DNA from: Nageia nagi
Lineage: Eukaryota; Pinophyta
Direction of reading: 5' to 3'
Length of the DNA: 64,000 nt
Assembly (NCBI GenBank): GCA_050084985.1
Contig: JBITNC010000001.1
Span: 10,540,001-10,604,000, forward strand
A model generated the notes under the pieces. That model ran no database searches and had not been told where the DNA came from. It saw only the letters and a list, made by a program, of their open reading frames with translations. Made by a program: the position numbers and the translations under genes. Each line of letters opens with the position of its first letter. Positions within the stretch are counted from its first letter, which is position 1. Shown in pieces: positions 24,120-35,325 of this stretch.

Positions 24120-25311
24120 AATCAGACTTGGAAATGACAATCCATTGCAAGTTGAAGGCATGGGAGCCATGGAGGTAAGCACCATTGAAGGTCCCAAGGA
24201 GGTAAAAGACATCTACTATACTCCAAATTTAAAACACAATTTGTTGAGTGTAGGCCAAATAATGGAGAGAAATTATAAGCTTGTATTTGAGAATTCAAAA
24301 TGTAAGATTTATGATAAAAATCATGGTAATAGGTTGGTCACTTCAGTCCCTATGACCAAAAATCGCTTATTTCCTCTCCAATTTGGTAAAAATAATGGTG
24401 CTTCACTTGCAAATGTAGCCATTGACAACAAGAGTTGGCTTTGGCATCTAAGATATGGTCATCTAAATTTTGTTAATTTGAGATTACTAACATCTCAAAC
24501 AATGGTCTATGGGCTGCCCAAAGTTGAAGATAATAAAAATTAAGTGTGCCAAGGATGTGCTTTTGGAAAGCACTCAAGAAGCAAATTCCCAATAGGAGAA
24601 GCATGGAGGGCCTTTAAACCCCTACAATTGGTGCATAGTGATCTTTGTGGACCTATGCAAACTCTAAGTATGGGTAAAAATTCTTACTTACTCACTTTTA
24701 TTAATGATTTCTCTAGATATTGTTGGATATATTTCTTAAAATCAAAAGATGAAGTCTTCAAGTACTTTCAAGATTTTAAGAACCATGTAGAGAATCAAAT
24801 TGAATGTAAAGTAAAATGCCTAAGAAGTGATAATGGAGGAGAGTATTGCTCTAATGAATTCTTGAAGTTTTGCAAAGATTGTGGAATAAAAAGGCAATTC
24901 ACATCACCTTATACTCCACAACAAAATGGTGTTTCCGAAAGGAAAAATCGCACTATTGTAGAAATGGCAAGGTGCATGCTACAAACAAAAGAATTGAGTA
25001 ATCAATATTGGGCTGAAGCATCAAGAACAACGGTGTATATTCTCAATAGGAGTCCAACCTCAAGCTTGGAAGGTGTCACTCCTTATGAAGCATGGTTTTT
25101 GAAAAAACCCAATGTAAGGCATTTTAGAGTTTTTGAATGTTTAGCTTATGTACATGTACCAAATGAACTTAGAAAAAAGCTTGATGCAAAAAGTGAGTCA
25201 TGTATTTTCATAGGCTATAGTGAGTCTTCAAAGGCTTATAAATTGTATAATCCAAAAACTAGAAAGATTATTGTCTCAAGAGATGTAATTTTTGATGAAG
25301 GGGGAGCATGA
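24020..25311 (+). pseudogene. Element D protease and integrase
   Basis: After a shift near 24020 the protease motif WLLDTGASNHMTGKG is intact. The GAG-pre-integrase zinc region follows (WLWHLRYGHLNF, then CQGC), with a TAA at 24541 between its His and Cys pairs. The integrase core shows the three acidic residues of the DDE triad: HSDLCGPM, RSDNGGEY and GVSERKNRTIVEMA, with PYTPQQNG in between. The C-terminal region (CIFIGYSESSKAYKLYNP) ends at a TGA at 25309. This enzyme would insert the cDNA into the genome. Confidence 0.92.
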
Positions 25312-25365
25312 AGTCATAAAAAACTCTATGTAAATAATCCTCCTCAAGATGTAAATGCCTCTAAT

Positions 25366-27246
25366 ATGCAGCCAAATCAGTCCAAGATCAACCCTCCTCC
25401 AAGGCCTCCAAGTCCTCTAAAGGATTCAAGCACTTCTTCAAGCACACCATCTCCTTCACCATCTCCAATGGATGAAGACTCTCCAAATCTTGTGAGCAAA
25501 GGAAAAAGAATTCTTGCCAATCATCCACCACAACAAATGTTAGACAAAAATTTCTTAAGAAGATACACTAGAAGTCAAGCAAATGAACTTCAAGATGTTG
25601 TTAGAAGACTTGAGAATTTAAAAATGTATGGTGATGAAGATGATCAAGCCCCTAAAGGTGATGTGATCAATTATGCTTTGATAACTAGTGTAGAGGTTGA
25701 ACCTTCTAGTTATGAACAAGCATGTACTAATGATGTTTGGGTGAAGGCCATGGAAGATGAAATCTCTTCCATAAAAGGGAATGATACTTGGGAGCTTGTG
25801 GAGCTTCCCAAAGGCAAGAAAATTATTGGTTTTAAATGGGTCTACAAGACCAAATACAATAGTAATGGCACCATAGAGAGGCACAAAGGAAGGCTTGTGG
25901 TCAAAGGCTTTCTCCAAAGGTATGGCATTGATTATGAAGATACCTTTGCACCAATAGCAAGGCAAGAAACCATTAGATTGGTTCTTTCACTAGCTACCCA
26001 AAAAGGTTGGAAAGTAATGCACATGGATGTAAAAAGTGCATTCTTGAATGGGTATTTGGATGAAGAGGTTTTTGTTGAACAACCTCAAGGCTTTGTAATC
26101 TAAGGAAAGGAACATCTTGTATATAAGTTAAAGAAGGCTTTGTATGGCCTCAAATAAGCTCCAAGAGCTTGGTACTCAAGGATTGATGGGTTCTTCCATC
26201 AATATGGATTCACTAGGAGCAAAAGTGAACCTACTCTCTACACCATGAAGCAAGGTAATGATCTCCTACTTGTTTGCTTGTATGTTGATGATCTTATCTT
26301 TATGGGGAGTAACTTGAGCATGAATGATAACTTTAAGAGTTCCATGATGAAATAATTTGAAATGAAGGACCTTGGACTCATGCAATACTTCGTAGGCATG
26401 GAAGTACTCCAAAAAGATGATGAAATCTTCATTTGCCAATCCAAATATGCCCAAGACATGTTGAAGAAATTTGGTATGATTGATTGCAAATCAGTACCAA
26501 CACCAATGGCCCATGGAGAGCTACTTTGCAGAGATGATGGCACACCAAAGGCTGATGGGACCACTTTTAGAAGCATTGTGGGAAGCTTGATGTTTCTCAC
26601 CAACACAAGACTGGATATTGCACATGTAGTCTCACTTATTTCAAGGTTCATGAGTGATACTTCAAAAGCTCATTTAAAAGCCACCAAGAGAATTCTTAGA
26701 TATGTAAAAGGTACTACCAAATTTGGAATCCATTACTTAAAAATGGATATTATAAAGCTTGAAGGCTTTAGTGATAGTGATTGGGTTAGTAATATTGATG
26801 ATAGGAAGTCTACATCAGGGAATTGTTTCACTCTTGGGTCTGGTTTTGTAACATGGAGCTCTAAAAAACAAACTACAGTGGCTCTATCCTCTACTGAAGC
26901 TGAATACATAGCACTCACAAGTGCTAGTACTCAAGCCTTGTGGCTTAGAAAAGTTCTAGAATAACTTGGAGAAAAGCAAATTGGTCCTACTACATTGTAT
27001 TGTGACAACCAAAGTGCCATTCAATTGGCACTTAATCCAGTCCACCATAGTAGATCTAAGCACTTTGACATGAAGTACCACTTCATCAGAGATATGGTGG
27101 AGAAAGGAGTAATTGAGCTCAAGTATTGCAACACCTTGGACAACATTGCTGATTCTTTCACCAAAGGAGTTGCTAAAGCTCAGTTTCTGCTACTGAGGAG
27201 CTTTTTGGTAAGTCCCCTGAGCATCAAGGGCGAGAATGTTGACTGA
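25366..27246 (+). pseudogene. Element D reverse transcriptase and RNase H
   Basis: RT begins near 25700, with IGFKWVYKTKYNSNG, HMDVKSAFLNGYLDEEVF and the catalytic YVDDLIF near 26285. RNase H follows (SDSDWVSNIDDRKSTSG; LSSTEAEYIALTSA; CDNQSAIQLA; SRSKHFDMKYHFIRD) to the stop at 27244, just before the polypurine tract and 3' LTR. Stops at 26101, 26155, 26353 and 26962 (all TAA) break the frame; at 26155 the aligned family residue is usually Gln. The residues before RT are proline- and serine-rich linker. Confidence 0.92.
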
Positions 27247-27741
27247 CTTGTGCATGATTGCATGGTCGCACGGAGTGCGCTCTTGACCAACACAATTCTA
27301 TGGTCACGTTGCACGATTCTGACATTGGCCATGCCCTACACCACCCCCCTCCGTGGCATCCTCAACGATGTATCACCATAACACTGTCAATGGCATTCTT
27401 GTCTCCCCCACGGACTTCTTCACCTGCGCATAAAATGTGACCATGTTTCATGAGAGGCTAAGCATTTTGGCTGTACGCCTAGAATAGTCCACGTTGTACT
27501 TACTTTGGCTCTATAGCTTAGTTTGGCGATCTATTCTGATCTGTTCCAATTTGTAGGAGTTCTGTTTGACTGTCTAGAATAGGTTTAAAGTACATTTAGA
27601 GCATATTTGATAGTTTTGGATATGAGTATAATAAATGTTGAGCCTATATACTCAACTATCATTTGTCTATATTGAGCTCAATCTAAGCTCTATAAAAGCT
27701 TTGTAAATTCATGAATCAAATAGAATGTGATTATTCTCATA
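27237..27741 (+). repeat. 3' LTR of element D
   Basis: It starts TGTTGACTGAC and ends ATTCTCATA, where the 5' copy has CACA. The stop of the polyprotein and the purine-rich tract AAGGGCGAGAA lie immediately before it. GCCAT follows as the second target copy. Confidence 0.95.
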
Positions 27742-27746
27742 GCCAT

Positions 27747-27833
27747 TACCTATTTTCTCAAACCTTTTGGAGGAAGAAAGATAAGATTTCTTTTGTTGGT
27801 TGAACTTCTTCTTAAAAGAATAAAATTTCTTTT
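27747..27833 (-). pseudogene. Element B gag remainder next to its truncated LTR
   Basis: The minus-strand frame resumes after D. It shows a basic stretch typical of the gag region before the zinc knuckles, then breaks off at 27833 directly against LTR sequence. Gag N-terminus, leader and primer site are absent, so a deletion removed them. Confidence 0.6.
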
Positions 27834-28262
27834 CACAAATCTCATCTAACAAACTCATAAAGCAATCTCACAACACAAAACAAGATGTAAGTGGTTCCTC
27901 CAACTAGGAGTACATCCACTAACTAGATATTTACTTCAATCACAATACAACTCTCTCACAGTCCTTCTAAGCACTATTCTCTAGCATAACTTTACTCCAC
28001 AATTGGTGTATAATCACAAAGAGGGAGCCTTCTATTTATAGGCCAAAATCCCTCTTTGGATCACCCTTTTATCCAATGTACAAAAGCATGACATGCACAT
28101 CCTTTTACCCAAGGGGCATGCTCATGACATGGAGTGTAGGACAAGTTACATTATTATATTCACTTAAATACTTAAGGTATTAAATGATAACCTTAAGTAT
28201 CAGTGAACTTACATAGAAGATTATTACACAACCTTTATAATAATGCATTATACATTCCAACA
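27834..28262 (-). repeat. Truncated 5' LTR of element B
   Basis: It matches 12285-12677 onward from CACAAATCTCATCTAA and ends TTCCAACA. The first part of the LTR (about 70 bases, compared with the other copy) is missing on the internal side. A minus-strand TATA-like box (CTATTTATAGG in reverse) is near 28032-28042. Confidence 0.8.
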
Positions 28263-29085
28263 CAAAGGAAATTATAGAGAAGGTTAGGTGGATGCCTTTT
28301 TTGAACTTGTTTCAATAATTTGATGAGGGTTTGGACTTAATGCTTGTGCAATATTGGGAGGACGAGGTGGTTGTAGCAAATAATATTTTTCTTACCATAA
28401 ACCTTGAATTGAGAAACTTATATGTGAGAAGCATTCTCTTGTTGCGGAGATGCAATTATTTAAAGGGACTAATGATAATGTTCAAATGATGTAGGAAGGC
28501 ATCAATTAGGAATCCCTTCCTCAAAAATGGAAAGGGATCATCATAATGATAATGTAATATCTGACACTTGACAACCATGCCTCGGTGTTAAGAAGTTTTC
28601 ACTTTGTGTAGTTGAACATGTTTTTTTGAGGGAAGTAAGTGAATATCCTGCTCTTCCTGTACCACTCCTTGAGTAAGTGTATTCTAGAGGTTAAAGAAGG
28701 CAAGTTGGTTGGCCTACACTACCAAGCGCTTTTATGTATTCTTTTCAACCATCCAATGAAGGAAAGACCTAACCTAGGAATTAAGTATAATGATTCTAAG
28801 GAAAGTGATGAGAAAACTACTGAGGAGGTGGACTCAGGTGAAGGAGATGATGAGAATTTTGAGTCAAAAGGGAAGGATAAGTCCCAATAGGTGTATGCTA
28901 AGTTGCTTGTGACTTGTAGAGTCATAGCAGGATGCAATAGTGTGACATCATGCCTAGTTTGTAAGAAGACTAAGGAGGGTGAGTGTGCATGTAAATATGA
29001 GGTGGAAGAGCTCTCGAAGGATTTTGGATTCCCTTCACCAAAAACCAAGAAGAAAAAGGTTGGATGTGAATCTTATGTCCCATGA
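28263..29085 (+). pseudogene. Relic plus-strand coding sequence interrupted by element B
   Basis: Reading in from 12214, the frame continues at 28268 as EIIEKVRWMPFLNLFQ, a stop, then FDEGLDLMLVQYWEDEVVVA and onward to about 28480. Further open stretches lie at 28639-28890 (ILLFLYHSLSKCILEVKEGK, then an acidic region) and 28891-29085 (CLVCKKTKEGECAC, then a lysine-rich end). Several stops and shifts are present. I do not recognise the family. It may be a degraded host gene or the coding part of an old unclassified transposon. The cysteine pairs hint at a metal site but prove nothing. Confidence 0.4.
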
Positions 29086-29700
29086 TGCACCCTCTATCGT
29101 GTAAAGTGCCAAGGAGAAAAAGAGGACTACAATGAGATTTACATGCATGGATATGACACACTTGAGTAGCTTTGTTTTATGCAAAGGAGGCTTATGATGA
29201 GTGAGTGGTTGATCGCATTAGGAAAATCAAGGCAAGGAAGATCCCATATTCGGGAGGAGCTAGGGGCAAGGTTAATATTGTGGAGACAGTTACCCCAGGG
29301 AGTGCTAAGAGGAAAGCTAATTCTTAGGTGGTCTTGGAGGCCTTATTAGACCCCTTTTTGTTTCAATATTGTACTAAGGATGTTCTAATTGTACAAGGTG
29401 TGGGGTCCTTTCAAAGCCCATGTTTCTACTATATATATATATAAAAACTATATACTTTTTCTTTATTAAGGTAAAGAGGTAGTTTTGAAAGGGTCCCAAA
29501 AACCTTTTACAAAGTTATAAAAATAATTTCAAAATAGTCCATAGGAATTATTATATAAATTCCTTAGGAAAAAATATTGTAAAGTCTTTATTGAGCAAAT
29601 TTACCACATAAAACAAATAAACATCAATGGCTTACATGGTCATTTTCTCTTCTTTTGTTAGGCCTTTAGATAATCTTGGAATAAGGGGTTCTAAAGATAG
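29086..29700. other. No gene seen
   Basis: There are short interrupted frames to about 29340 and then AT-rich sequence with a small (TA)n run near 29432-29443. Nothing is recognisable. Confidence 0.4.
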
Positions 29701-29722
29701 ATCGATTTAGGAGATCCCCCCT

Positions 29723-29850
29723 ATTGGAGATAGAATCCTTCACTTAGAGGTCTTCAACAAAAAATAACATTTATTGGAGATATAGTCCTTTATGATACAC
29801 ACTAGTACTAGAGATATAATCCTTCACCTAGAGGTCTCCAAGGAATAACA
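29723..29850. repeat. Short imperfect tandem repeat
   Basis: Three partial copies of a unit with GGAGATAGAATCCTTCAC and TAGAGGTCTTCAA start near 29723, 29774 and 29808. Copies 1 and 3 are the fullest, and copy 2 lacks the second half. Confidence 0.7.
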
Positions 29851-30014
29851 CAACATTTTGTATAAGGATTTGAATATTTAGTACTTATTTTTTGCCCTCA
29901 CAAAATTTAAGAAAATAGTAACCCATGAGAGTTGGGTAAAACTTTCTCTAAAATGTAAATCTCATAGCTACATAATCAATGTAGAGAGAAGACTATTCTG
30001 ATTACATGGCATCC

Positions 30015-30870
30015 TGTAAGCATGCCCTCTAAAACCCTGTAGATATTTTGTATTACAAATGTATATTCTTTTGCATTTTAAGAACCCTAAGCTCCATTGT
30101 TTGCCATCAATTCAACTATTATTGCCATCCTTTGAAGATTTTTCAAGATAAGAAGATACTAAATGAGTCTTATTCCTTTAAGACTCCCCATTATCCTCTA
30201 AATTAAGGGTTTTATCATAAAATAAACCCACAAAACTAGATGGTAGATCTTGTTGCTTTTATCCAAACATGTTGAAAGAGGATATAATTAAGGCAGGACC
30301 ACCCACAAGCATGCCCTCCAACACCTCATAGGCATGTTGTATTTCAAATAAATCATCTTTCATGCTTCAAACCCCAAAGCTTTGTGGTTCACCATTGTTA
30401 ATCATGTGAGCTTTATCCTTCCTTTCAAATCCCATTGTCCTATACTTCAAGCAAAGGAAAAACTAATAGCTTACAAGCTTTTGATTCATCTTGCCTTCAC
30501 AGTCCATTAAAGATTTTTAAAAAACCCTAGCCCTCAGTCTTGCATATGGAAGAAAACATAAAGAACTATGGTTTCAAAAGATTCCTCAAAATTCCAAACC
30601 TCTATTGCTTTATGACTTACTAGACCTATAGCCCTTCCACACTTTAATGCCTTTAAGCTTAATTAAGGAGACACTAGATGACTCTCATTCCTTACAAACA
30701 CTTTGTTACACTCTTAAACAATGAATCACATTGCATCACAATCTATTTACACTGAAGAAAGCACTACATTGGTCATCCAACATCCCATAGGTATGCCCTC
30801 CATCACCTCGTAGGCATGTTGTGTTTTAGATGTATCCTTAGTTCACCATTGATAAATTCGTCAGATTTGC
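30015..30870. repeat. Three diverged copies of a roughly 110-bp module
   Basis: Copies near 30015-30125, 30301-30415 and 30783-30870 share CATGCCCTCCAACACCTC, AGGCATGTTGT and, further on, GTTCACCATTG. The minus strand of the core reads QHAYEVLEGM or close variants in each copy, but the surrounding frames carry stops. Whether this is a decayed protein repeat or a non-coding repeat cannot be decided here. Confidence 0.65.
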
Positions 30871-31159
30871 AAAATATTGAAAGACAAAATAATTCTCCAA
30901 ACACATACATAATCCTCAAAGATCTAAAGAAAAACCAAAATAACGTGCAAACCCTCCCAAAATTTCCATCTTTCATATATATCAACTACATAAATTTTTA
31001 TCTCAATAAAATCATTTTACTTAATCTTAATTCATAATTTTTTTTAAAATTAAATCGCTTCACATAAAATATAATTAAAACAAACTAAATATAACCATCC
31101 TAATTAATTTGAATTTATAATTTCGTGAAGTTACATTACACCATAATATGATATATCTG

Positions 31160-31500
31160 AGATTCGAATGTCCCTTGCTTGTATAAGACGTTGGCTTCAT
31201 TCCTTCCCAAAGAGTAAGAGAGGGCCCACGCTTTGCCTCGAACACCAACACTGGCAACTCCCTCTTTATTTGAATATCCATATCTCTGAATATTCCCATT
31301 TTATATCCATGCAGCTCTTCTTTGCCCTGCAAATTGACGCTGGCACAGCAGAAAACAATGCAAAACCCTTGAGTGAGGGCAGTGGTTTTCGAATCTCAAT
31401 TTTTTAGAGTTATATTTTAAAAAAATTGAAGCAAATTTAGCTTAAGCCAGGGGGAGGAGAAGATTTCTTTTGTATTTGCAGGCCTAAAGATTCACCGACG
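31160..31500 (+). promoter_or_regulatory. Possible promoter and first exon of unknown gene
   Basis: After several kilobases of AT-rich DNA the composition becomes balanced and non-repetitive. TATA-like sequence (TTTTATATCC) is near 31300, and a possible splice donor (ACG|GTACGC) is near 31500, followed by T-rich intron-like sequence. It could be a noncoding first exon of the MORC gene, whose first visible exon starts with an acceptor at 50141, but an 18.6-kb intron would be required. This is inference only. Confidence 0.2.
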
Positions 31501-33830
31501 GTACGCATATTCAAAACTTTATATTATATTTGTTGTTTTCCGTAGAATTTCTATGACTTACATTTCGTTGAATTGTTAGAAGAAATTGTAGTTCTTTTGG
31601 TGTATTTGAGAAATATGGTCTTATTTTCAAATTGGTGGCCACCGACAATTCCCGCAGTGTAACTTTTGGAAAGCTGAAACCCTAGCACGAACTGTTTGAG
31701 AAATTCCTTTAGGAATAATTTTATCAATTTCTGTGACGTAAGTAGAGAAAGTCGATTCAGGGTTACAATTTTGTAACTCCGACTTTGAACTCGAATTTTA
31801 CCATGCATTATGTTGAATGGCCTAAGTTTGATGACACGAAGGAAAGATGGCCTTTGCGGAGGAAATGTAGGAGCACTCTATAGCATAGAGGTTCCACGCC
31901 ATTCGGATTTTGTTTTCTGTTTCTATATAAATTGGTAAATTCTCCTTGCCGAGTAGCTCTAGATTTAGATGCCAGAATCATGGATATTTCTCGGGTCAAA
32001 GTCAATCAAGGTTTGGGTAAACTTGGCTTAGATTCATGGTCTAGGTATCTCTTGGGTGTTTGCAACAACCAGTTATTTCTGTTGATATATGCCTGGGGTA
32101 GTTTACCCGCCAGAATTTTCTGTTGAGATGTGTGTGGCGTAGTTCACCCGATTTCAAAATGTTGATTCAATTCACATATGAAATGAAGAGCTGAATTCCG
32201 AACATAGAAGCCCATTTATTTACCATTTGAGCTTACTCCCTTGATCACATTTGCATGGCTAATGTTTTTTAGATATCTTCATCTAGTAATGTTTTAAGCA
32301 GAAAAAATATATGAAAATTTAGACTGAACCATGATAGCCATTATTAATAAGAACAGCACGCAGTGCCCAATGAACCGTAGTAAAGTTAGCCCTTTTTTAA
32401 TGTAGGTGGTCTAATGTCTTTTAAAAGGTGAAGATGAAAGTCATTTTTGAGACTTACATGTATTATGTGAAATGAGCACAAGCGTGAAACTTTCTTTAGA
32501 TCAGCTCTTTGTGTTTGTTCAAATTTGTTTTGGTCATCAAATAAGGGTTGTCCTCGGGTACCCAGTATTGTGAAAATATGTTCAACCAAAAATCCATTAA
32601 GATTTCCTACGGGTCTAATAAAACCAAAAAAAATATTATGCAATGAAATCAAAAATAAATTACGCATGGGTCATAAAGAACTGCTGAAATTGGTTCGAAT
32701 CTATTGAGACTCCATCATTTCAAGCCTATTCAACATATCCACATGTGAAAAACATTCCAGAATACCAATTTCTCCATTTAACCGATTCTGTTGAGCTTTC
32801 ATACTTTGTGAATTTAAAATTCCAATGCTTGCAGGCTCGAGGTTTCTTTTAGATGCCCCATCAAAATTAAACTTCACCTAGTTTTCATCATGAGGTTCCC
32901 ATTAGAAACTTCTTTTAATATTTCTTTCTTATGTCTTGTCCTTTTGGCTTATGCAAACAAAATAAAAGTGATTTGCAATATCATAATCGACAAATAATAT
33001 TTTGCCTACGAATGATAAAAAGATACAGAAGAATGATGCAATTTCGAAACTAGAGCACATACAGGGTCTATGACAATTTGAACCAAAGAAGTATAGCAGC
33101 CTTAAATCTAGCATATATCAACATGAAACATGAGAATTAATCCTTGTGCACTTGATTTGGATGAATCTAATGCCTTGGTAAAGCTTCCAAACCTCTCCTG
33201 AAAGATATTTGCAAAATAGGGTTTTTAGAGAGGTTTTGATGCTTGTCTCAGATATGATACGGTTTGGGATCAACCTTGTTGATGATCAAACATTTCTTCA
33301 TATATTAGTGGACAAAAACAAAAAAGAAATAAAGAAGTGATTTAAAACATACATTTGGTACTTGAAATGGACAAATCGAGGTCATATAAGGTTTGTACGC
33401 TGAAGACAAAAGCTAATGCAACTTTCGAGGATGAAATTCTTTGAAAATAGGACCAACGGTGTTCTTGTAATCCTCTATAGGACTAATTTGCAAATCTAAA
33501 AGTTGTGGTAGTTGTTAAATGACTTTGAGACTTTTGAGTTTGGGGTTCGTTTCCTTTGGTTCATCTCAAAACTCTTCATTTGGGCACAAATGACTTCCAA
33601 TTTAGCATGAGATGATAATAATGTCTTCTTCACAAAATTATCCTTGCATTGATGATAATGGAGTGTTTATAGGGTTTGTGCATTAATAGATATGATAATT
33701 CAAATCTTTGCTCATCAATAAGGTTGATGCTTTGAAATGACCTTGAGCTTTCTATTTATACGTGAAATATGATTTAAAATTGGATTAGTTGACCTTTTCA
33801 TATAAAATTTAAATTTACTTTATTATTATT
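31501..33830. other. Low-repeat stretch without recognisable gene
   Basis: Moderately AT-rich, mostly without copies elsewhere in the window. Short frames on both strands (for example 31932-32126 plus and 32386-32667 minus) carry no domain. It could be intron or intergenic DNA. Confidence 0.4.
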
Positions 33831-34099
33831 CTCCTCCAAATAATAAATCATATTTAGATACCTAAGTTTAGTATTTATTTAAGGGAAACTTACGAAAAAA
33901 CCCCTATAAGTGAAGGAATTTAATGTTCAAGTTTGAATTCCCATTTTGGTCACATCTTGCGCACATCTCCTCTAACAACTTATACATGACGTATTGCTTT
34001 AATGCTCACAATTTGATCAAATCTGTTTTGGATGCATAAACATGGTCACCCATCCTTTTCAGACATATTTCATTTATTTTTTCCTAATTCTTTGGGCAA

Positions 34100-35286
34100 A
34101 TTGTGATTTGTCAGATTTTCTGTAGTCTCCAATATCCCACCTTTTGTATCTATAAATAGGATTTAGTTTTTTTTTGTAAAGTATGTAGAAGAGATTATTG
34201 TAATGTTATGTTGCCATTTTCAACACTCATAATAGCAAACATTTTGTTTGCTTTGCAATTTTTTGTTTTCATTCTCTTCATGTGGTTGAGCGATTGTGTA
34301 TGAATCGACATCTTTGTGTAGGTGTTTTGAAGCTAGTTTGAGGTATTTCTTACCGTTAAGTTTGCTTAGCTTTTGAGTATTAGTCAAATTCTCGTTTTGT
34401 GTTTTCAATAGTGAGATATCTTGGTTTGCATTCTTGTTGCTCTATTTTGGGTCTCAGACAAGTTTGAATGCATAAGTCTTCGACTTAGGTCTTCAGTTTC
34501 ATGATTTTCCTTAGTGGAATCACGTCCAAACCAAATTTCCCTCTTTGCACATGTTTGAATATGTTTCCAGGCTTCTTGAGAGCCTTTCTCACTTGTCGAA
34601 TGCATTTTGGTGCTTTGTTGTGCCATGTTGTGCCTTGTTGCGTCTCAGCTGATGTCATTTGTCTCGCCACCTAGCACTTAATGTTTTTCTTGCCTTATGC
34701 CATTGTGACGTGCTTCGACAACCTTGTTGCTAACGTCATCGCTCTTGTTGCTCGACATGTAGTGCCTTATTGCCTTGCCGAACTTTCTTCGAGCTTTCGC
34801 TGATGTGATTTGTCTTGTTGCCCAACACTTAGTGCATTTCTTGCTATGCTATGCTTCGATAATCCTTTTGTTGATGTCATTGCTCTTGTCATGTGACACT
34901 CAACTTTATTCTCCCTGTACCGTATTGTGACAATATATTTGGTGACATCATCCTGTGGAAAGTGCGGCATACCGACTTTTCCCTATGTTGCATTGCAGCA
35001 ACACTTTTGCTGACATCATCCTTGCAAAAGTGCGACGTTTCCCTATTTCCTCCCGACGTCGCATTGTGGCTACCTTTCCGCTAACATCATCATCTCAAAA
35101 GTGTGACATTTTGCCTTTTGCCTTGTCTCACATCGTGGCAAAGCTTCTATTTACATCATCAGCCTCAAAGTTTGGCAATCCAATTTTGCATTGCTCTTAC
35201 CCGTGGCAACTGCATTGTTTGATTGCAAAAACTTCAGATTTGATCATGACAATTCTTCTATTGACTATGGCACCAAAAATTCTTCA
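34100..35286 (+). repeat. 5' LTR (approximate left edge) of copia element E
   Basis: The right edge is fixed by CTTCA directly before the primer site. A TATA box (TCTATAAATAGG) is at 34149-34160. Downstream of it, 34600-35220 is made of diverged units with CATCAT, TTGTTGC and GTGACATT-like words, for example TGCTGACATCATCCTTGCAA, CGCTAACATCATCATCTCAA and TTTACATCATCAGCCTCAA. The left edge may lie somewhat before 34100. No 3' LTR was found. Confidence 0.6.
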
Positions 35287-35288
35287 AT

Positions 35289-35300
35289 TGGTACCAGAGT
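35289..35300 (+). other. Primer binding site of element E
   Basis: TGGTACCAGAGT differs from the tRNA-Met complement TGGTATCAGAGC by two transitions and lies two bases after the LTR edge. Confidence 0.75.
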
Positions 35301-35325
35301 ACTACGATTTATTGGGTTAAAATGG

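Larger units (their letters stand above)
22506..27741 (+). mobile_element. Element D: near-complete but dead Ty1/copia retrotransposon nested in B
   Basis: LTRs at 22506-23011 and 27237-27741, a perfect primer site and full gag-protease-integrase-RT-RNase H content mark a complete element of 5236 bp. A perfect 5-bp duplication GCCAT is at 22501-22505 and 27742-27746. It lies opposite to its host element B. Terminal bases have decayed: the 5' LTR starts TA instead of TG, and the 3' LTR ends TA instead of CA. LTR divergence and seven in-frame stops plus two shifts indicate an old insertion. Confidence 0.95.
12215..28262 (-). mobile_element. Element B: degenerate Ty1/copia retrotransposon carrying nested elements C and D
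   Basis: Minus-strand copia with a complete 3' LTR (12215-12677) and a truncated 5' LTR (27834-28262). Flanking 5-mers TAAAG (12210-12214) and CAAAG (28263-28267) differ by one transition and are probably the target-site duplication. Its own internal sequence is in three pieces: 12678-15729, 21604-22505 and 27747-27833, separated by insertions C and D. Gag runs straight into the 5' LTR without leader or primer site, so that end was deleted. Removing C and D leaves an ordinary element of roughly 5 kb. Confidence 0.85.
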
